From Sarcomyxa edulis (Eukaryota; Basidiomycota; Agaricomycetes; Agaricales; Mycenaceae): a stretch of DNA of 64,000 nt. The stretch spans positions 1,601,107 through 1,665,106 of the forward strand of contig QUOL01000008.1 of the NCBI GenBank assembly GCA_009761415.1. The letters are read 5' to 3'. Below are positions 31,096 through 43,708 of this stretch, one piece after another (the first letter of the stretch is position 1; each line of letters opens with the position of its first letter). The translations under genes and the position numbers were made by a program. The notes beneath the pieces are model-generated. The model made no database searches. It saw only the letters and a list, made by a program, of their open reading frames with translations, and had not been told where the DNA came from.

Positions 31096-32614
31096 TTTGA
31101 ACAGGTTTTAGTGTGAGGAAGAGGCAAGAAGAGGCAGAAGATGTAATGGTACGCGTTGTGAGGGAGTCAGAAAAGGACGCACGGTCAAATCTCTAAAAAC
31201 AAGCAGAGTGTAACCCTGACCGTGCCACTTTCCTAATTGAGAACGAGAGCGGCTTTGTAACTGAGAGAACAATGAGATGACTGTTGCAACAAGTATAAGC
31301 AGCATTGGCAAGGCAAAACAAAACAAAGAAGTCGGTGGACGAAATCAGTTATGTCACAGGTAGCTCACCGAACACACACGATAGCAATGCGAGACATGTA
31401 CAGTTGCACGTAGATATTCAATCTGCGCATCACAATAAACATGATAATGTCAAGACTCTAAAAAGAAGGTAACGCACTGTACTGTAAGTCCCGAGTAATT
31501 CAGTTGTTGGCTATCTATCGCAATCTAGAGCTCTCAATCGATTTGATTGTGTGAGCTTGATCCTCATCATTTTGATCTCCTGTTCATTGAAAACATTGAC
31601 GACCTGCACTTCGCGAGTGGTTTGTTATCGATAAGAGGAATAAGTTGTCTAGCAAAGACTAGCATGACATGACGGAAAAGGGACGAGATGGATTTAGAGT
31701 TCCAAGGTCGATCACCGCGCCATCCTCCGACTCTCCTTCGTCGACAACACGTCGACTCTCTGACTCTTACGCCTAATTTCTCAGGGAAGACTTTCGGACG
31801 CTATCCGAATTCAACAAAAACTTGCGTCAGACTGTCAGATTCATCTATTGTGCTCCGAGCCTGGGTTTCTAGTCTACCTTGTCATCGCGCCGCCTTGTCT
31901 CCTCCTTCTGGCACGTCTACTCTCTGATTCTTACGCCTCAGCTATTAGGAAAGGCTCTCGGACACCATCCGAGTCCAGATAACTAGAATCTTGCGTCAGA
32001 CTGTCCACCAAAATGCTTCGAGTTGACAACCTCTGGATTACTTATCGCGAATTTTTCCTCACTCTTCGACCATCATCTCAAAAGATAAAGGGATGATAGG
32101 ATCCGCGAACAGTTTCGGGCTGTCAGTTTCTTTGTCAAATGGGTCCAGTTTGGCGAGGCCGAGTCGGAGGAAGTCCCGAGCCTTTCTAGGTTTGTTTATA
32201 GACCCCAGCTCGGCCATCGGGTTGGAACTGGGCTTCAGAGAATCGCGTGAAGTGTTACCGTATGCAGCTCGTAACTCACACTAAACGTGCGCTATCTCAA
32301 GACGACCGCTCTGATATTGCTCTCATCCAGATATAGATGGTAATTCCCTTTTGCTTCATCAGTGTTCCTCAAACGATTTGACAGGAATTTTGGAGGAGTA
32401 ATGACAAAACTCGTCGGAACGTGTTGTACGACCGAAATCGGAGCACGCTTTCGTCGGGCTGAATTTCTCTCATGATAGTGTATTTGTAAGTTTCTTGATC
32501 AATTCTGGACCCGGACGACAACCTTATGATTGTTTGCTGACTTTGCAGAGATTAAGAAAACGTTGATAAAGGCACATCACAGCGTTCCCAACTCAAGCAA
32601 ATTCTTGAACACCC
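31096..32614. other. Gene-free stretch with a local tandem duplication
   Basis: I see no gene. Two diverged copies of an approximately 127-bp sequence lie at about 31712-31838 and 31879-32008 (offset about 165 bp), sharing for example TTGCGTCAGACTGTC. The rest is unremarkable. Confidence 0.5.
31712..32008. repeat. Diverged tandem duplication, about 165-bp period
   Basis: Both copies contain CTTACGCCT, TTCGGAC/CTCGGAC and CTTGCGTCAGACTGTC in the same order and spacing, with many substitutions between. This is an old local duplication with no coding signal. Confidence 0.65.
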
Positions 32615-33938
32615 ATGTCATTTTCGAAACTCTTTCAACCGAAGGAAATCGGTCTTCTCAATCTCAAGCATCGCATCGTCCTCGCGCCTCTGACTCGTAC
32701 TCGAGCTACCAAGTCGCACGTCCCTTTACTCCCACTTGTACCCGAATACTATTCTCAGCGAGCGAGCACACCTGGAACGCTGCTCATATCTGAAGCCACA
32801 TTCATTGCCGCAAAGGCTGCGGGATATGCGTACGTCCCCGGTATATGGAACGAGGAGCAAATTGCTGCTTGGAAAGAGGTACATATGTCTATGCCATGCT
32901 TCGATGATAGTTTCTCAGCACCCTTCTACTAGGTAACGACTGCTGTACACGCTAAAGGATGCTTTATATACCTTCAACTCTGGGCCCTAGGTCGCGCAGC
33001 CGTCCCCTCCATCCTTGCCTCCTAAGATCCGTCATTTCCCTACGTCTCTGCCTCGTCTGTCCAACTCGCAGGCAGACCAATCGCTCCACGCCCAATGACT
33101 ATTGACGAAATCCACGAGTATGTCGAACTTTATGCTACAGCCGCTTCGAACGCCGTACACAAGGCTGGATTTGACGGAGTAGAAATCCACGGTGCGAATG
33201 GGTATCTTATGGATCAGTTCTTGCAGGACGTGACGAACAAACGCACCGATAAATATGGTGGGAGCGTCGAGAACCGCGCGACATTCCCTCTGGAAGTTGT
33301 TGAAGCCGTGGTCAAGGCCGTTGGCGAGGAGAAGACAGCGGTACGGTTGAGTCCGTGGAGTTGGTTCAACGGTCTGTTCATCGTCGTATATAACTTATCT
33401 TCGTTCACTGATTTTTTTGCGGGTGGCAGACATGCTTATGGAAGATCCCAAACCCACCTTCTCCTACTTCGTCTCTCAACTGCGAGACCGCTACCCAAAG
33501 CTTGCTTACCTCCACCTCATAGAACCGCGTGTAGACGGGGACACAAATACCGCTCGTGATCCAAATCGTCGACCTTCGCGTGTAGGGGAGCCTGAATCGA
33601 ATGACTTTATTCGTACAATATGGGCCCCAAGACCTTTGATCACTGCTGGAGGGTATACTCAGTATACGGCTATTGATGTTGCAGAGAAAACGGGAGATCT
33701 CATCGCTTTTGGAAGATATTTCATTGCCAACGTGATTATCTTCGTTTTGATTCGTAATTAGAAAGCGTTAACGATAAATTGCTTCTAGCCTGATTTACCG
33801 GAGCGGCTGCGTCAAAATCTTCCGCTGACGCATTATGACAGGAAGTCGTTCTACGGATCTGGCGATCCAAGTGGTAAAGGATACACTGACTACGCGTTTG
33901 CTGGGGAAGAGGCTAGGACGACAGAGACGAAGCTCTAA
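32615..33938 (+). pseudogene. Old Yellow Enzyme-family NADH:flavin oxidoreductase with a nonsense codon
   Basis: Four exons are recognisable: MSFSKLFQPKEIGLLNLKHR to WNEEQIAAWKE (32615-about 32878); VTTAVHAKGCFIYLQLWALG from about 32935; DMLMEDPKPTFSYFVSQL from about 33430; and PDLPERLRQNLPLTHYDRKS to the stop at 33938. The FMN/substrate-binding segment is GFDGVEIHGANGYLMDQFLQ (His and Asn of HGAN contact the substrate) followed by RTDKYGGSVENR. The family reduces activated alkenes using NAD(P)H. A TAA at 33023-33025 interrupts the frame inside the conserved ILAS-DPSFPYVSA stretch, where a Lys or Glu codon is expected; no splice site explains it. Everything else keeps frame and intron borders, so inactivation looks recent, or the stop is a sequence error. 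Confidence 0.85.
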
Positions 33939-34429
33939 TCTCGTTCATATTGCAGCATCTAGATTATACAGGAACTTTGTAACGTGGTTATCTGGTTGTG
34001 TCGTGATTCTGGAGACGTAGCGCTACCGTTGGACTCAAGTTGGACTACGCGTAGCTCTTGCATATTATGATATATGTTTTCCCTTATTTCTTACGCAATA
34101 GCGTCGAACATGATGTCGTCTACCTAGCATCCTCTTCTGGCCACGATTCGGAGTCAACTACAGATGCTAATCAGATAATGAGGTTTGGATTCTGTCCTGA
34201 TACTTCAGATTTTCCAGGTTCCGACAATCTTATGGAGGAAGAAGAAACTGATCGTAAGATAGTAAAGAAAGAACATATAGCAGAGAAGCAATATCATGTA
34301 CACCTATAGTCCCCAGCCAGCATGGAGATACCTTATAGGACCTACATGAATACGAAGATTATTCCTGACATTGCGCGGTTTCCTGCCTCGTCGCTCCTAT
34401 TTCCCTGCTGAAGTGCCAGAACATGACTT
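33939..34429. other. Intergenic, no gene recognised
   Basis: A plus-strand open frame at 34058-34309 is acidic and lacks any recognisable feature. I see no other signal. Confidence 0.4.
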
Positions 34430-35380
34430 CTATGTGCCGATTCCACCATCGGAAATTCCACGCCCTCCTTCTTGTTCCAATTCCCTCAATGTCTCCCTGG
34501 ATGGATGGATCAAGGCTTCCCCTCCTCCATCTATCCCAATATAAACGTCTGTCAGTGTTGAATATCCTGATGCCCCCTGACTCTCCGCTTCGCTTGAATC
34601 AGACCGCCAACGTGATTTGATCATGTGGAAAAGTGCCTCTGTATCTGCTTCAACTTTGTCTGGGACATACCCTCCGGCGACACGAACGTGCAAGACCTCC
34701 AAACGAGGAACCAATTCGTAATTCTCCATCATGAGAAAGTCTGATTCTCCAAGGCATTCCCCATAGTGGACGTCAGTTTTTTCGAGAGAATGCACGAGTC
34801 TGAGCGATTCCTTGAGGGGTTGTAAACGTCCAAACGGAACTGCAAGTCGCTCGAGAGTGAAGCCTGAATGGGAGGCGACGTACGCAAACGTGCGAGGATA
34901 CCAAGGACCAAGACTATAGTAGCTGAGGGAGACTTCGAGATTCACCAACCTAGGGGGAGGTACACCTGATTCATCATTGAGGGGCATATTCTCCTCGTAC
35001 AAGGATGCCACGGAGCGACTTCAGCCTTCGGACGAATTCTAGGCCTAATTTCGTGTCCGTGAGCCAAGCAGTCAATTATATCAGCTTTGTACACTGGCGC
35101 AGAACAGTATGCCAATGGCTGGCTGGAGGGGAGGGCGTTACATCGATGTCGACGTGCGTGAGCCGCGACCGGAGTATTCCAACGGTGAGCTGATAGAACC
35201 GACGAGCTTCAAGCGCCTTGGGCCTCCAATGGATCCCCCTTGAGTACTGTGCAACGTCCGGTGTAGATGCACTAGTAGTTGTCTTGTATGTAGTATACCC
35301 AGCGGTCCCAGCATAAGAGAGAACGTGAAGAGAGGGAGTGAACACCATTGTGCACAGCCTCCGATTTTTTCTCTCACCAA
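34430..35380 (-). pseudogene. F-box/LRR-type protein remnant
   Basis: The minus-strand frame 35011-34430 has the leucine-rich C-terminal style of agaric F-box proteins: PPPRLVNLEVSLSYYSLG, VPRLEVLHVRVAGGYVPD, ALFHMIKSRWRS. Upstream, a frame at 35348-35076 reads RRFYQLTVGILRSRLTHVDI and VTPSPPASHWHTVLRQC and then meets a TAA where the two parts should join. No F-box is visible. The remnant is therefore N-terminally incomplete and interrupted. Part of it is duplicated in a more decayed form at 39.1-39.35 kb. Confidence 0.45.
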
Positions 35381-37316
35381 GTCACCGTCAGCTCAGCCAG
35401 GCTCATGCGCCAGCACACTCGAGACACGAACACCATGTGCGATACGAGGCCTTGTCGTTTATGCTCGCCCTAGAAGCTCTCGCGGAACGGAGACCATGTC
35501 ATCATCAAATGAAGCAGAGCAGATCTAAAACGACCGCTGTGCGTTGAAGTCCTTCGAGGTACGCAATCGTATTTCTCTTCCACAAGTCCTGTTCTAATCT
35601 ATTGTCCTTGCAATTAATTCTGAACTAGGAAATCCTTGGACTAACAACTCCAGCGGTGAACACGATACTACTGGCTGTAACGGTACGCCGTGGTCTCCCT
35701 CTTCAACATCGCGGTTGGTGGCTGGAGATTATTGCTGCAATCGCAAAGCCGTGTTGTTGCCCAGCTTTGCAACCGAGCTAATGCACAAAGCTCACCGCAA
35801 TCCAGCTGATGAAACGTGCAATTTCTGGTAGCAGTCCTAGATCGCGTCATTCTTCTGCGTCGGGTTGACCATCGTTCCTTTTCTCTCTTTTGTTCCCCCT
35901 GTTATTCTATTCGATCATTGTTTCGCGTTTTTCTGCTCTTGTGCTCTCCAACCCTTTGCTATCACACAATACGGATGAATCTATGCATCTTCACGCTTGT
36001 CTTTACTTGGAGCTGGATACCCACGAAGCAGACTCTACGTCGATGGGGATCTATGCTTCTCCAAGGGCATGTGCCAATGTTGCTCAGACGATCGGATTGT
36101 TTTCCAATGACTATTGTTCATGGTATCTTGACCTCATGTTTCTTGCTTCGTCACTCTTGCTCCCAAACTCACCATCACGAGCGTTTAGAGGCCCTGTGGA
36201 CTTTGTTCGGGACGACTTTCTCAGGGATTTGATAGGTAATCTGGCACAGCGTCGCAAATCATAGTATATACATTGACATTCTACTCGCATTTCTAGCGAG
36301 ACCGTGGTTTCGTCTGTCTATACACGGTCGTCCTAGGATCTCGTTCTGAGCCATGTTGCGAAACCACTTCTCGATTATACGTCTCCCAGGTCTCCTCACA
36401 TTTAACCGTCGACGCATCACAGTCAAAAGCAATCGGACGACTTCATGTCTTCGTTATGATGTATCTCGTTCGTTTGTATTCCGGCGGTGCCTTACTAGGT
36501 TTACGACGGCCGGTGAAAACCGACGCCTCGCCCTATGATTTCTCGTATGCACGCGGTACTCGTTTCCTATCTCTGTCGAGCATCTGAGACTCGTCCGACG
36601 CCAGTCTTGCGCGATAATTCGAGTGACTTGTAGAGTGGCTTGTATTACCTCATTCTATGAGTGGCGACTTTCCATTTCCCGTTCAAGAGACCGCAGTCTT
36701 TTCTACCCACGACTGGCCGACTCAGTATCTCGAGAATGGAGCATCCCGCGAATGGCCTCTGTCGATTTCCCGAACTGCGATATGTTGATGGTCGGAGATG
36801 ACGTTCAGAGGTGCCAAAGGATATATAAACTACTATCGGACGACTGCAGCATCTTGTTCAAGATGTATCCTGGACCTTTGTATCCTGGGTGCTTTGCCCG
36901 ACTGGTTCGTCGCCGCCTTGTAAAGTTCTTTGCCTCATGTATGTCCTCTCGTATATATGTCGGAATCTTTCCCTGGTCAAGCCTATGTGACTCATCCGGT
37001 CGGTAAGCCGTGCTAGTTCTCTTAATCTCCCGTATGGTTTTCTCTGTCTCGTACAACCCCGAAATTTCGAGTATATTCAAAATGATAATCTAAACTAAAA
37101 ACCCTTCCCATTACTGTAGGGATGATAACGAAGATTTTCTTTGGTGTTACGTCTCGACTTCCCCGTATCTCTGGAGTTCGAATGCCCATGAAGCAGATTT
37201 AAATCCACTCCAGTGAGGGTCCCTGTTTGTCCGTTGGACGAGCTGGGGATGCTCATATGATGTATTGTTTCTGTTTCGTGGGTATTACCCACGAGATACT
37301 ATCAAAAGAAGCCCCA
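35381..37316. other. Long stretch without recognisable genes
   Basis: Several open frames of 60-140 codons exist on both strands (for example about 35816-36264), but none shows a domain, a plausible splice chain, or repetition. I see nothing that I can support as a gene. Confidence 0.4.
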
Positions 37317-38737
37317 TTAGCCCCATTCCGGATCCGGACCACACGAAAAACTCACTGATATGTTATTGTACACATCTTCGACAGTGCTTGGAGTCCAAGA
37401 AGCTGTCGACGAAGGAGAATCCTGATGGTATAGGGAGGCCGCGCTCGACAAGTCCGGCCAGCAGTAGTTAGAGTAATCTGGGACTTCTTGCGATGCCAAG
37501 TTCGCTTCGCTCCCGTAGTCAGTATATTCGGGGAGGCCTAGATCCTTTTCGAAGGTATGCGTCGACTTCGTTTCGAGTTCGTTATACTCGTACGCCGCGC
37601 TGCTAATTATAACGCCGGGGTAGTTGTACTCATCGATGACATCAGGCGGTGTCGGATCCCAGGTGTCATGATGATCTGTAGTTAGATTGTTAAAATACTG
37701 ATAAAAGCACGATCCGATAGCTGACATACTATTTTGATCTAGGATCTGGGATGTCTCCGAGTTTACTGAGGATGGGGATGGAGGACTCTCGGACTGCTCG
37801 GGGAAAAAGGCGCTAGGACACTCGCCTCCGATGCCCATATACGTAGGCCCTAGTTGAAGACAACTCGGATGGGTGAGTGGTGAGATACTCTGCCCGAGTC
37901 CTGTACGTACTGATCAGCGCTAACATCCAACCGATCTTGCGCGATCACGATTATAAATATGAACTCACCCTTTTTAATGGCATAGAGCTCTTCCCGGAGC
38001 ATATCGCGCTCTCGGGTGACCTCTTCGCAAGCACTCCACGCTTCATCTCGCTCTACCCTAGCTACGTCCCTCTCAACCTCAAACTTGCTCGCGACCCTCC
38101 ATCCTTCCTGCATTTTGTCATCGACTGTGCATTTTTGTGAGCAAAATCTCATATACATATCCACGATACGACTTACGTTTGACGAAAGTCTTCGCCGCGG
38201 TCTCTTTCCGGTCGACATCAGTGTCTCCCCAGCCATACAGATTATTTGCATCGTTCAGATGTCTTCTGGCGGCATCCGCAGACTCCCAGATACCATCGTA
38301 CGTATCAAGACAAGTCTGTAACTTTCTTGCAGCTGTAGTTCCCATCAGTTTCAGTATCTATATAAGACTCCGAAGCACCAACACGACTTGCCTTCCATGA
38401 TTATCCCTCCGTCGGACGAATCTCGATCCCCAGGCTCGGGAGCAAAGAGTGGTATTTTATTTTCGAGCTCCTCCATGATCTTCTTCAGTAAAATGAGTCC
38501 GTTGTTTCTGAGCGCAGTCTTATCTCTCTTCTTCTTGTTCCGTAAGTCCTTTTTAGTCTCGATCGTTGACTGCTTGAGTTGTTCTTCCTCGTTAGGAAGA
38601 GATACCGAAAAAATGACAGTCTGGAAAGAAGAACTTGATCCTGGAGTCGCCATGAGAGTTATTGTGGGCGGGCGAGGAGAAGGGACGATTTTTGATGATA
38701 GTGGTCTTGGGTCAACAGAGAGATTTGAAATTTCCAA
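37317..38737 (-). CDS. Hypothetical coiled-coil protein, multi-exon
   Basis: I do not recognise the family. Exons on the minus strand appear to be 38737-about 38390 (MEISNLSVDPRPLS... ending GIIMEG), about 38340-38175 (ARKLQTCLDTYDGIW to KTFVKRK), about 38130-37970 (KMQEGWRVASKFEVERDVAR to MLREELYAIKK), and a last exon ending at 37317. The second and third exons encode long charged helices, likely a coiled coil. The last exon is acidic with many Asp, Tyr, Ser and Pro residues (PPDVIDEYNYPGVI; EVPDYSNYCWPDLSS). Donors such as GTGAGT and GTAAGT and acceptors ending CTACAG support the chain, but I did not verify frame through every junction. Confidence 0.5.
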
Positions 38738-38814
38738 GGTCTGCCGATGGAATTTCTATAAGCCTTTTTGATCTGTCAATTTTCGTATTTTAGATCGATG
38801 TCACACTTGTCGAA

Positions 38815-39395
38815 GCTATGTTGCTTGTGGAACCTCGGAAAAAGAGGAATCTACGAAGACCAGCCTGACACCGAAGATCTGGACTTCGGAACGACATAAT
38901 AATGACATCGCCTTCGCCTAGATAGTGCGTGGAAGAGGTACGTTGCTCACGAGGGCGAAGAAAGCAGATCAGTCATATTTAACTACATTCATAGTCACCT
39001 TTTTCGTCGCTCCTACATACATCCATCCCGCAATGCTAAAATGTGAGTAGTACATTCTTTCCTACAATTACCTTCAATGCTTCTTCTCTCAATGCCTCCT
39101 ATAATTTTCAGACGGCTTGACCCTCGGACCGAGCCGCCAACGCGATTTGATACCGAATGGGTGCCTCCGTATCTGCCCCATCCTCAGGACCTAGAGCAAC
39201 ACGAACGTGCAAGACTCGCATTGAGGAGAAGGACCACTTTCGATGATGGATCAGCAAATAGAGTTGACACTCGCTCGCTATGGTACTTGTCGACATCTCC
39301 GAAAACAAGAATCTACGAAGATCTACCTGACAAAAAACTGCTGTGACTTCTGGTGAGTCGGACCAATATAGTGATGACATCGGGTTCGCCTGGAT
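38815..39395. repeat. Local duplication and F-box/LRR fragment
   Basis: A segment at about 38815-38930 recurs at about 39278-39395; both contain AATCTACGAAGA, CCTGACA and TGACATCG in order. Between them, on the minus strand at about 39330-39110, SSMRVLHVRVALGPEDGADTEA resembles VPRLEVLHVRVAGGYVPD of the remnant at 34.43-35.0 kb, and the DNA shares CACGAACGTGCAAGAC. This is a second, more decayed copy of that gene's 3' part. Confidence 0.5.
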
Positions 39396-42175
39396 ACCGA
39401 ACGAACGAGGACGATGTATATGGCTTTACTCTTATTCCTTCCGTCTCGAATTGCTTCCGTCTCCCCTATCCCCAGGTTTCCAGTTCACATTTCTCCTTCG
39501 CCTTCACCGGTGCGTCGATTTGGGATGATTGTTCCCGATTACTGTGAGCCTTTGATTTACACAATATTTGATACACCCAAGGTATGTCGCATCTGAATAT
39601 CACGAACGGTACTACTATCGATGACTTGTAACAATATATCGATGGGGAACAAGGTCGGGCTAGGGGCACCACTCATTATTGAATATTTGATGACTTCTTT
39701 CTATCTCATAGGACGAGCGGAAAGTTTCCCCTTTAGAATGGTTATTTCAATCAAGGCCATGGTCATGCTGGTAAGTATGTATGATATTGAACATCGAGGC
39801 CCATCGCAGCCTAACCCATCCTCAAGGCACATGAACCCCAGTCCGAGTCTCAGTCCCAGTTCCGAGATGACGGCGGACTCTCCCTCATCGTTGTACTGGC
39901 CGAAGAACACCAAAGATAGCTCAAAACAGCGTGTTGATCTTGACGTCCAAATGCAGCCTTCGATCGATCGTGATTCGTGGACTGGACGAAAGATTCCCGA
40001 GATCGTGAGATGGAGAATGAAGAATGGAGAATGATATCGCGCCAGGTAGGCTTTCGATTGACTGTGAACTTGAACGTCAGATCCCAGATCGCGAGGATGG
40101 TCATCCGAGCGAGTGCGACCATTCAACAGACGTCGAAGCATCCTTCCGACTCGGATTCCTTCGCCAACATCACCCTCTTTCCTCGACAGCAGTACTGCTC
40201 TTATTCCAATGTCCTTGTTGAAGCTTCCCAGAGTATCATATATGGGTATACCCGTTCTAATTGAAGGTCGCGCTACCATTTTATCTGATCTTCACGGTCT
40301 TTCTGACTCATTCAGAAGTTCCACCGTGTTCCATCACCGAGGCGCAGAAACCCTCCCTCGATATCGATATCTTTGAATGTACCGGACACATGTAGTACGT
40401 GCGAGAATATGACCTCGTTTCTCAAAACTCCATGAACGGAGTGAATGAGGTAAGATAATGAATTTGTTGCAATCGTAGAAAGCTAAGTATCTTGCCTTCC
40501 CTGCCCTTAATGTCTTTTTTTACTCCTGCGATGTTCCAACGGTCCTGCCGTCCCTTTGCCTTTCCTTTGAGATTTCGCTTGGCAGGCTGGGGTCATTGAT
40601 GATCGACGCTGACGGAAACGATACCAATCGTCTGCAATGAGATGTCCAGTAAACTGGCTGTTATACAGAGCAGGAGGGCTGATATATAGGTAAAGCGTAT
40701 GTACGGGATGGAGTGCCTACCTTTGGAGATACTTGGGTGTAGGCCTTCCCGTACGCAATTGCATCTTGAAGTGTCGCGTCGCCGCCGATCCCACTTACAA
40801 TCATGTTCCGCATATCCTGGCTCGCCCCTTCGATCACTGCCAGTGCTCAATTCAGTTCTCTCGAGTCTGAGGCATTGAATGCGATAATGGAAACGCGTCG
40901 ATGTGGAATTGGAGAACGCGCTATTGTAGAGTTGATGGGTCGTGGTTGGTAGCGGTAAATTCCATGTGAACGATAAATAAGTGAATAGATTCGACTGATG
41001 CCTATGCTTCAACGCTTTTGGAGGGATAGGGAGCGATCGATTTTGGTTTGGCGAGCTGCTTGAGGTGATCAGTAAACACAGGATCCTTGTTCAGTCACAG
41101 GCGACTTACCTTGCAGGTTTCGCCCTATTATGACCCAAATACTATACGAATGTATCCAAGTCCCCGGAGTAAGGATAGAGGACCAAATGTCGTTGACATG
41201 AGTGGCTCGATGTCAACACGTACTCTCGTCTGTAGGATTGATGATATGTATCATCAGGAAGAAGTGCGAATTCGGGTTTTATGGAACCAATCTCATCTAG
41301 CTCGGAAAATGGAGGCAAGGGACGGGAATAAACCATTGAAGGGCAGAGACGCGTCTCATCTGGACGCGAAGGGGAGTCTGTGGGTCGTTTTGGGCGTTGC
41401 GTTCAGGGGCTATATCGTTGTTAGGTTCTGAGGAAAGTGACAAACAAGCTCCTAGTCGCACAATTCTAACCCTAACCCTACATCGTGTCATCGCCATGTC
41501 AAAGTCTTCTGCTAGTAGCTACTGCGACCACGCACGACTCGGCTACTGCTCAGTCGCGCTTACCTTATCTGGAATCTCCGACTACGCAGGAACGTCCCAC
41601 TGCCACCATCAGAAGCCTAGTACTCAGATCTCAGAGTGACTACGGGTGCGTAAGCTCGACATCTGTGTCTTCAGATCACGGATTGGAAGTCAAGAACGAA
41701 ATTGAGTAGTGATCAGCTATAGGTGGGAATATCGCAGACACGTTCTAGTATACCCACCAGCACGGCAGAGTGTATGTTCAAGACGGGAGGTAAGAATCAG
41801 ATCTCCTTGACGAAAATTCACTGATGGCATATGTTTGTCCATGGCTGTTGCATACAGGCGTAGGCAAAAGTTGGCGCTCAAATTAGACAAGTCCGTGCTG
41901 GGGACTATGGGTATACTTGGGCGAGATGGCCCGTCCTCTGGTGGAGACTCGAGTGTACTCCAAGGAGGCTGGGCATTCAGTGAGTCGATCTCTGACAACT
42001 CGAGCTCACACGAGTCAATTTTAGCAGATGTGCAGTCTGTCGTCGACACGCTCTTGCCAACCTGACAAAACGGGGTCATACTCACCTCGAATTGCCTTCG
42101 AGTCGTGGTATAAGTTACTGAGCGTGAAGGTGCGTTACGGGACTGGCTACTATGGACACTCCGGAACCTCCAAAG
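39396..42175. other. Gene-poor stretch with fragments
   Basis: No complete gene is recognised. On the minus strand near 40855-40720 a frame without its own ATG reads ALAVIEGASQDMRNMIVSG and IGGDATLQDAIAYGKAYTQV, ending at a GT donor; it looks like a lost exon. An internal telomere-like pair (CTAACCCTAACCCTA) is at about 41466-41480. A plus-strand open frame at 41835-42065 is Ser-rich and acidic without a visible domain. Confidence 0.4.
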
Positions 42176-42955
42176 TCTAGACGATTTCGATCTTTCTTGG
42201 CCGATATACTGGCAGGGAACGGCGTCGACGTCTGTCGACAGTATCTTTCAAGTTGAGATTGGCGTCTCATTTCTGCTCGCTGCCTCCTGCCCTGGCTGGT
42301 TTTCGAGCATTGTCTCGGGAACTCGTAGGCCATGGACAACTCCAGGTTCTTTCCCTCCAGTATCTTGATGTTTCATTTCACTTGGTCAATGCATTGGAAT
42401 GGGACCGGTTTCCTTCAAGTTAGGACCGGGATGCAAGTTTTACTCCTGTAGTGATTGATTGATTTTCTGGCCATCGTCGATATCAGATGGACAACGTCAA
42501 ACTCTACACTTGCAGTAACTCGGTCTTCAACTTGTTGCATTGCCAGGGATATTGACTCGACGGTTTCGTTCAAGTCAGGATCCGGGGCCCATTTCTGTTC
42601 CCTCTGTCGCGATTTTTCGTGCATCGATCAACGGGACCTCGTAGGCTGTGTGTACCTCTGGATCCTTTGAACTTGCAGTGACTCGATTTCTTTCTTTTGG
42701 TCTACGATGATGCAGGGCACGGGGACTGTCGACAGTTTCGTTGGGACTGAGGTTTCATTTCTGCTCCCTCAGTCGCTGATTTCTCGTGCATTGATCAATC
42801 GGACCTCGTAGGCCATGGACAGCTCTGGATCCCTTATACTTGGAGTACCTTGAATCCCCCCTTTCTTAGTCGATGCATTGGCAAGGGACGATGACTCGAT
42901 ACTCTCGTTCAAGTTGGGATTTTGATCCCAATTCTCCCATCCGCTGCGGACAGAT
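42176..42955. repeat. Diverged tandem array, about 170-bp unit
   Basis: A block with GTTCAAGT or GTTGGGAC, then TTTCTGYTC, CTCGTAGGC and CTCTGGATCC recurs. CTCGTAGGC occurs at about 42326, 42640 and 42808, and the preceding GTTCAAGT/GTTGGGAC element at about 42249, 42570, 42742 and 42912. Steps are about 320, 170 and 170 bp. No coding function is evident. Confidence 0.6.
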
Positions 42956-42967
42956 TAGAGAATGAAT

Positions 42968-43363
42968 ATCAAAGTGAGTCGTGCCGTTTCGTTTCTTTAA
43001 CTAGTATTATTGATGTCTTGCCAATATGTAATAGCCAGCCCACTATGTATCTCAACTCGTCGGCGTAGATGTCGACGACACGTCACGATACTCATGATGA
43101 ATGCGATCGCCCTCTCGATATCCTGGGTGGGGATATTCGTGTCCTGATTCTTGCCGTTGGTCACTGATCGATGATATCAAGGTGAGTCGTGCTGCTTTGT
43201 TGATTAAATATTTGATTCCGATTTCTGATCGTCGTTTTGTTGCAGTCGGTCAGTCATGCATATCAATATCTCACCGGCGCAGATGTCGACGACACGAGTG
43301 ACTTCTCGCACTCAGATACGATACATGACTCGATTTCGGACGGTGATCTACTAGTAGGAGGAT
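42968..43363 (+). repeat. Duplicated exon-intron-exon segment
   Basis: Two copies, at about 42968-43110 and 43175-43363, each have GGTGAGTCGTGC, then an AT-rich stretch, then GATGTCGACGACACG. In the second copy the segment after TTGCAG stays open as SVSHAYQYLTGADVDDTSDF to a stop at 43363. In the first copy the related peptide LVGVDVDDTS soon meets a stop. This looks like the 3' exon of an unknown gene, duplicated about 207 bp apart, with one copy decayed. Confidence 0.5.
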
Positions 43364-43708
43364 GAGCTTGAGTATCGGTACAGAGAAAGCTTACTGATAT
43401 GTTTTGCTCCTCCGAGTCTTCGTACTGTACGCGTGTTCCGTTTTGGTTCCGTTAACGTTTGAATACATATCTTCCCCTCCGAGTCGTCGAGCTTGGTATT
43501 CCATCCTGGTATGGATGCGGGGATTGCCGCCGATTCCGGGAACGACCGAACCAAGGCCTGATTTTTTGAGAGAGATGACTGTGTCGTACCGCGAGCGCTG
43601 AGCAGTGCCAGGACGATCTCCTCCCCCCCAGGGACTTGTCCTCGGGCTACCTCTGCCTTTTCTCTCTGTCTCATTCTTGCATTCTCGATTCTCAACCACC
43701 AAGTTTGA

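Noticed and set aside
41466..41480. CTAACCCTAACCCTA as an internal telomere or ancient fusion point
   Set aside because: Only about two and a half units; too short to distinguish from chance or microsatellite.
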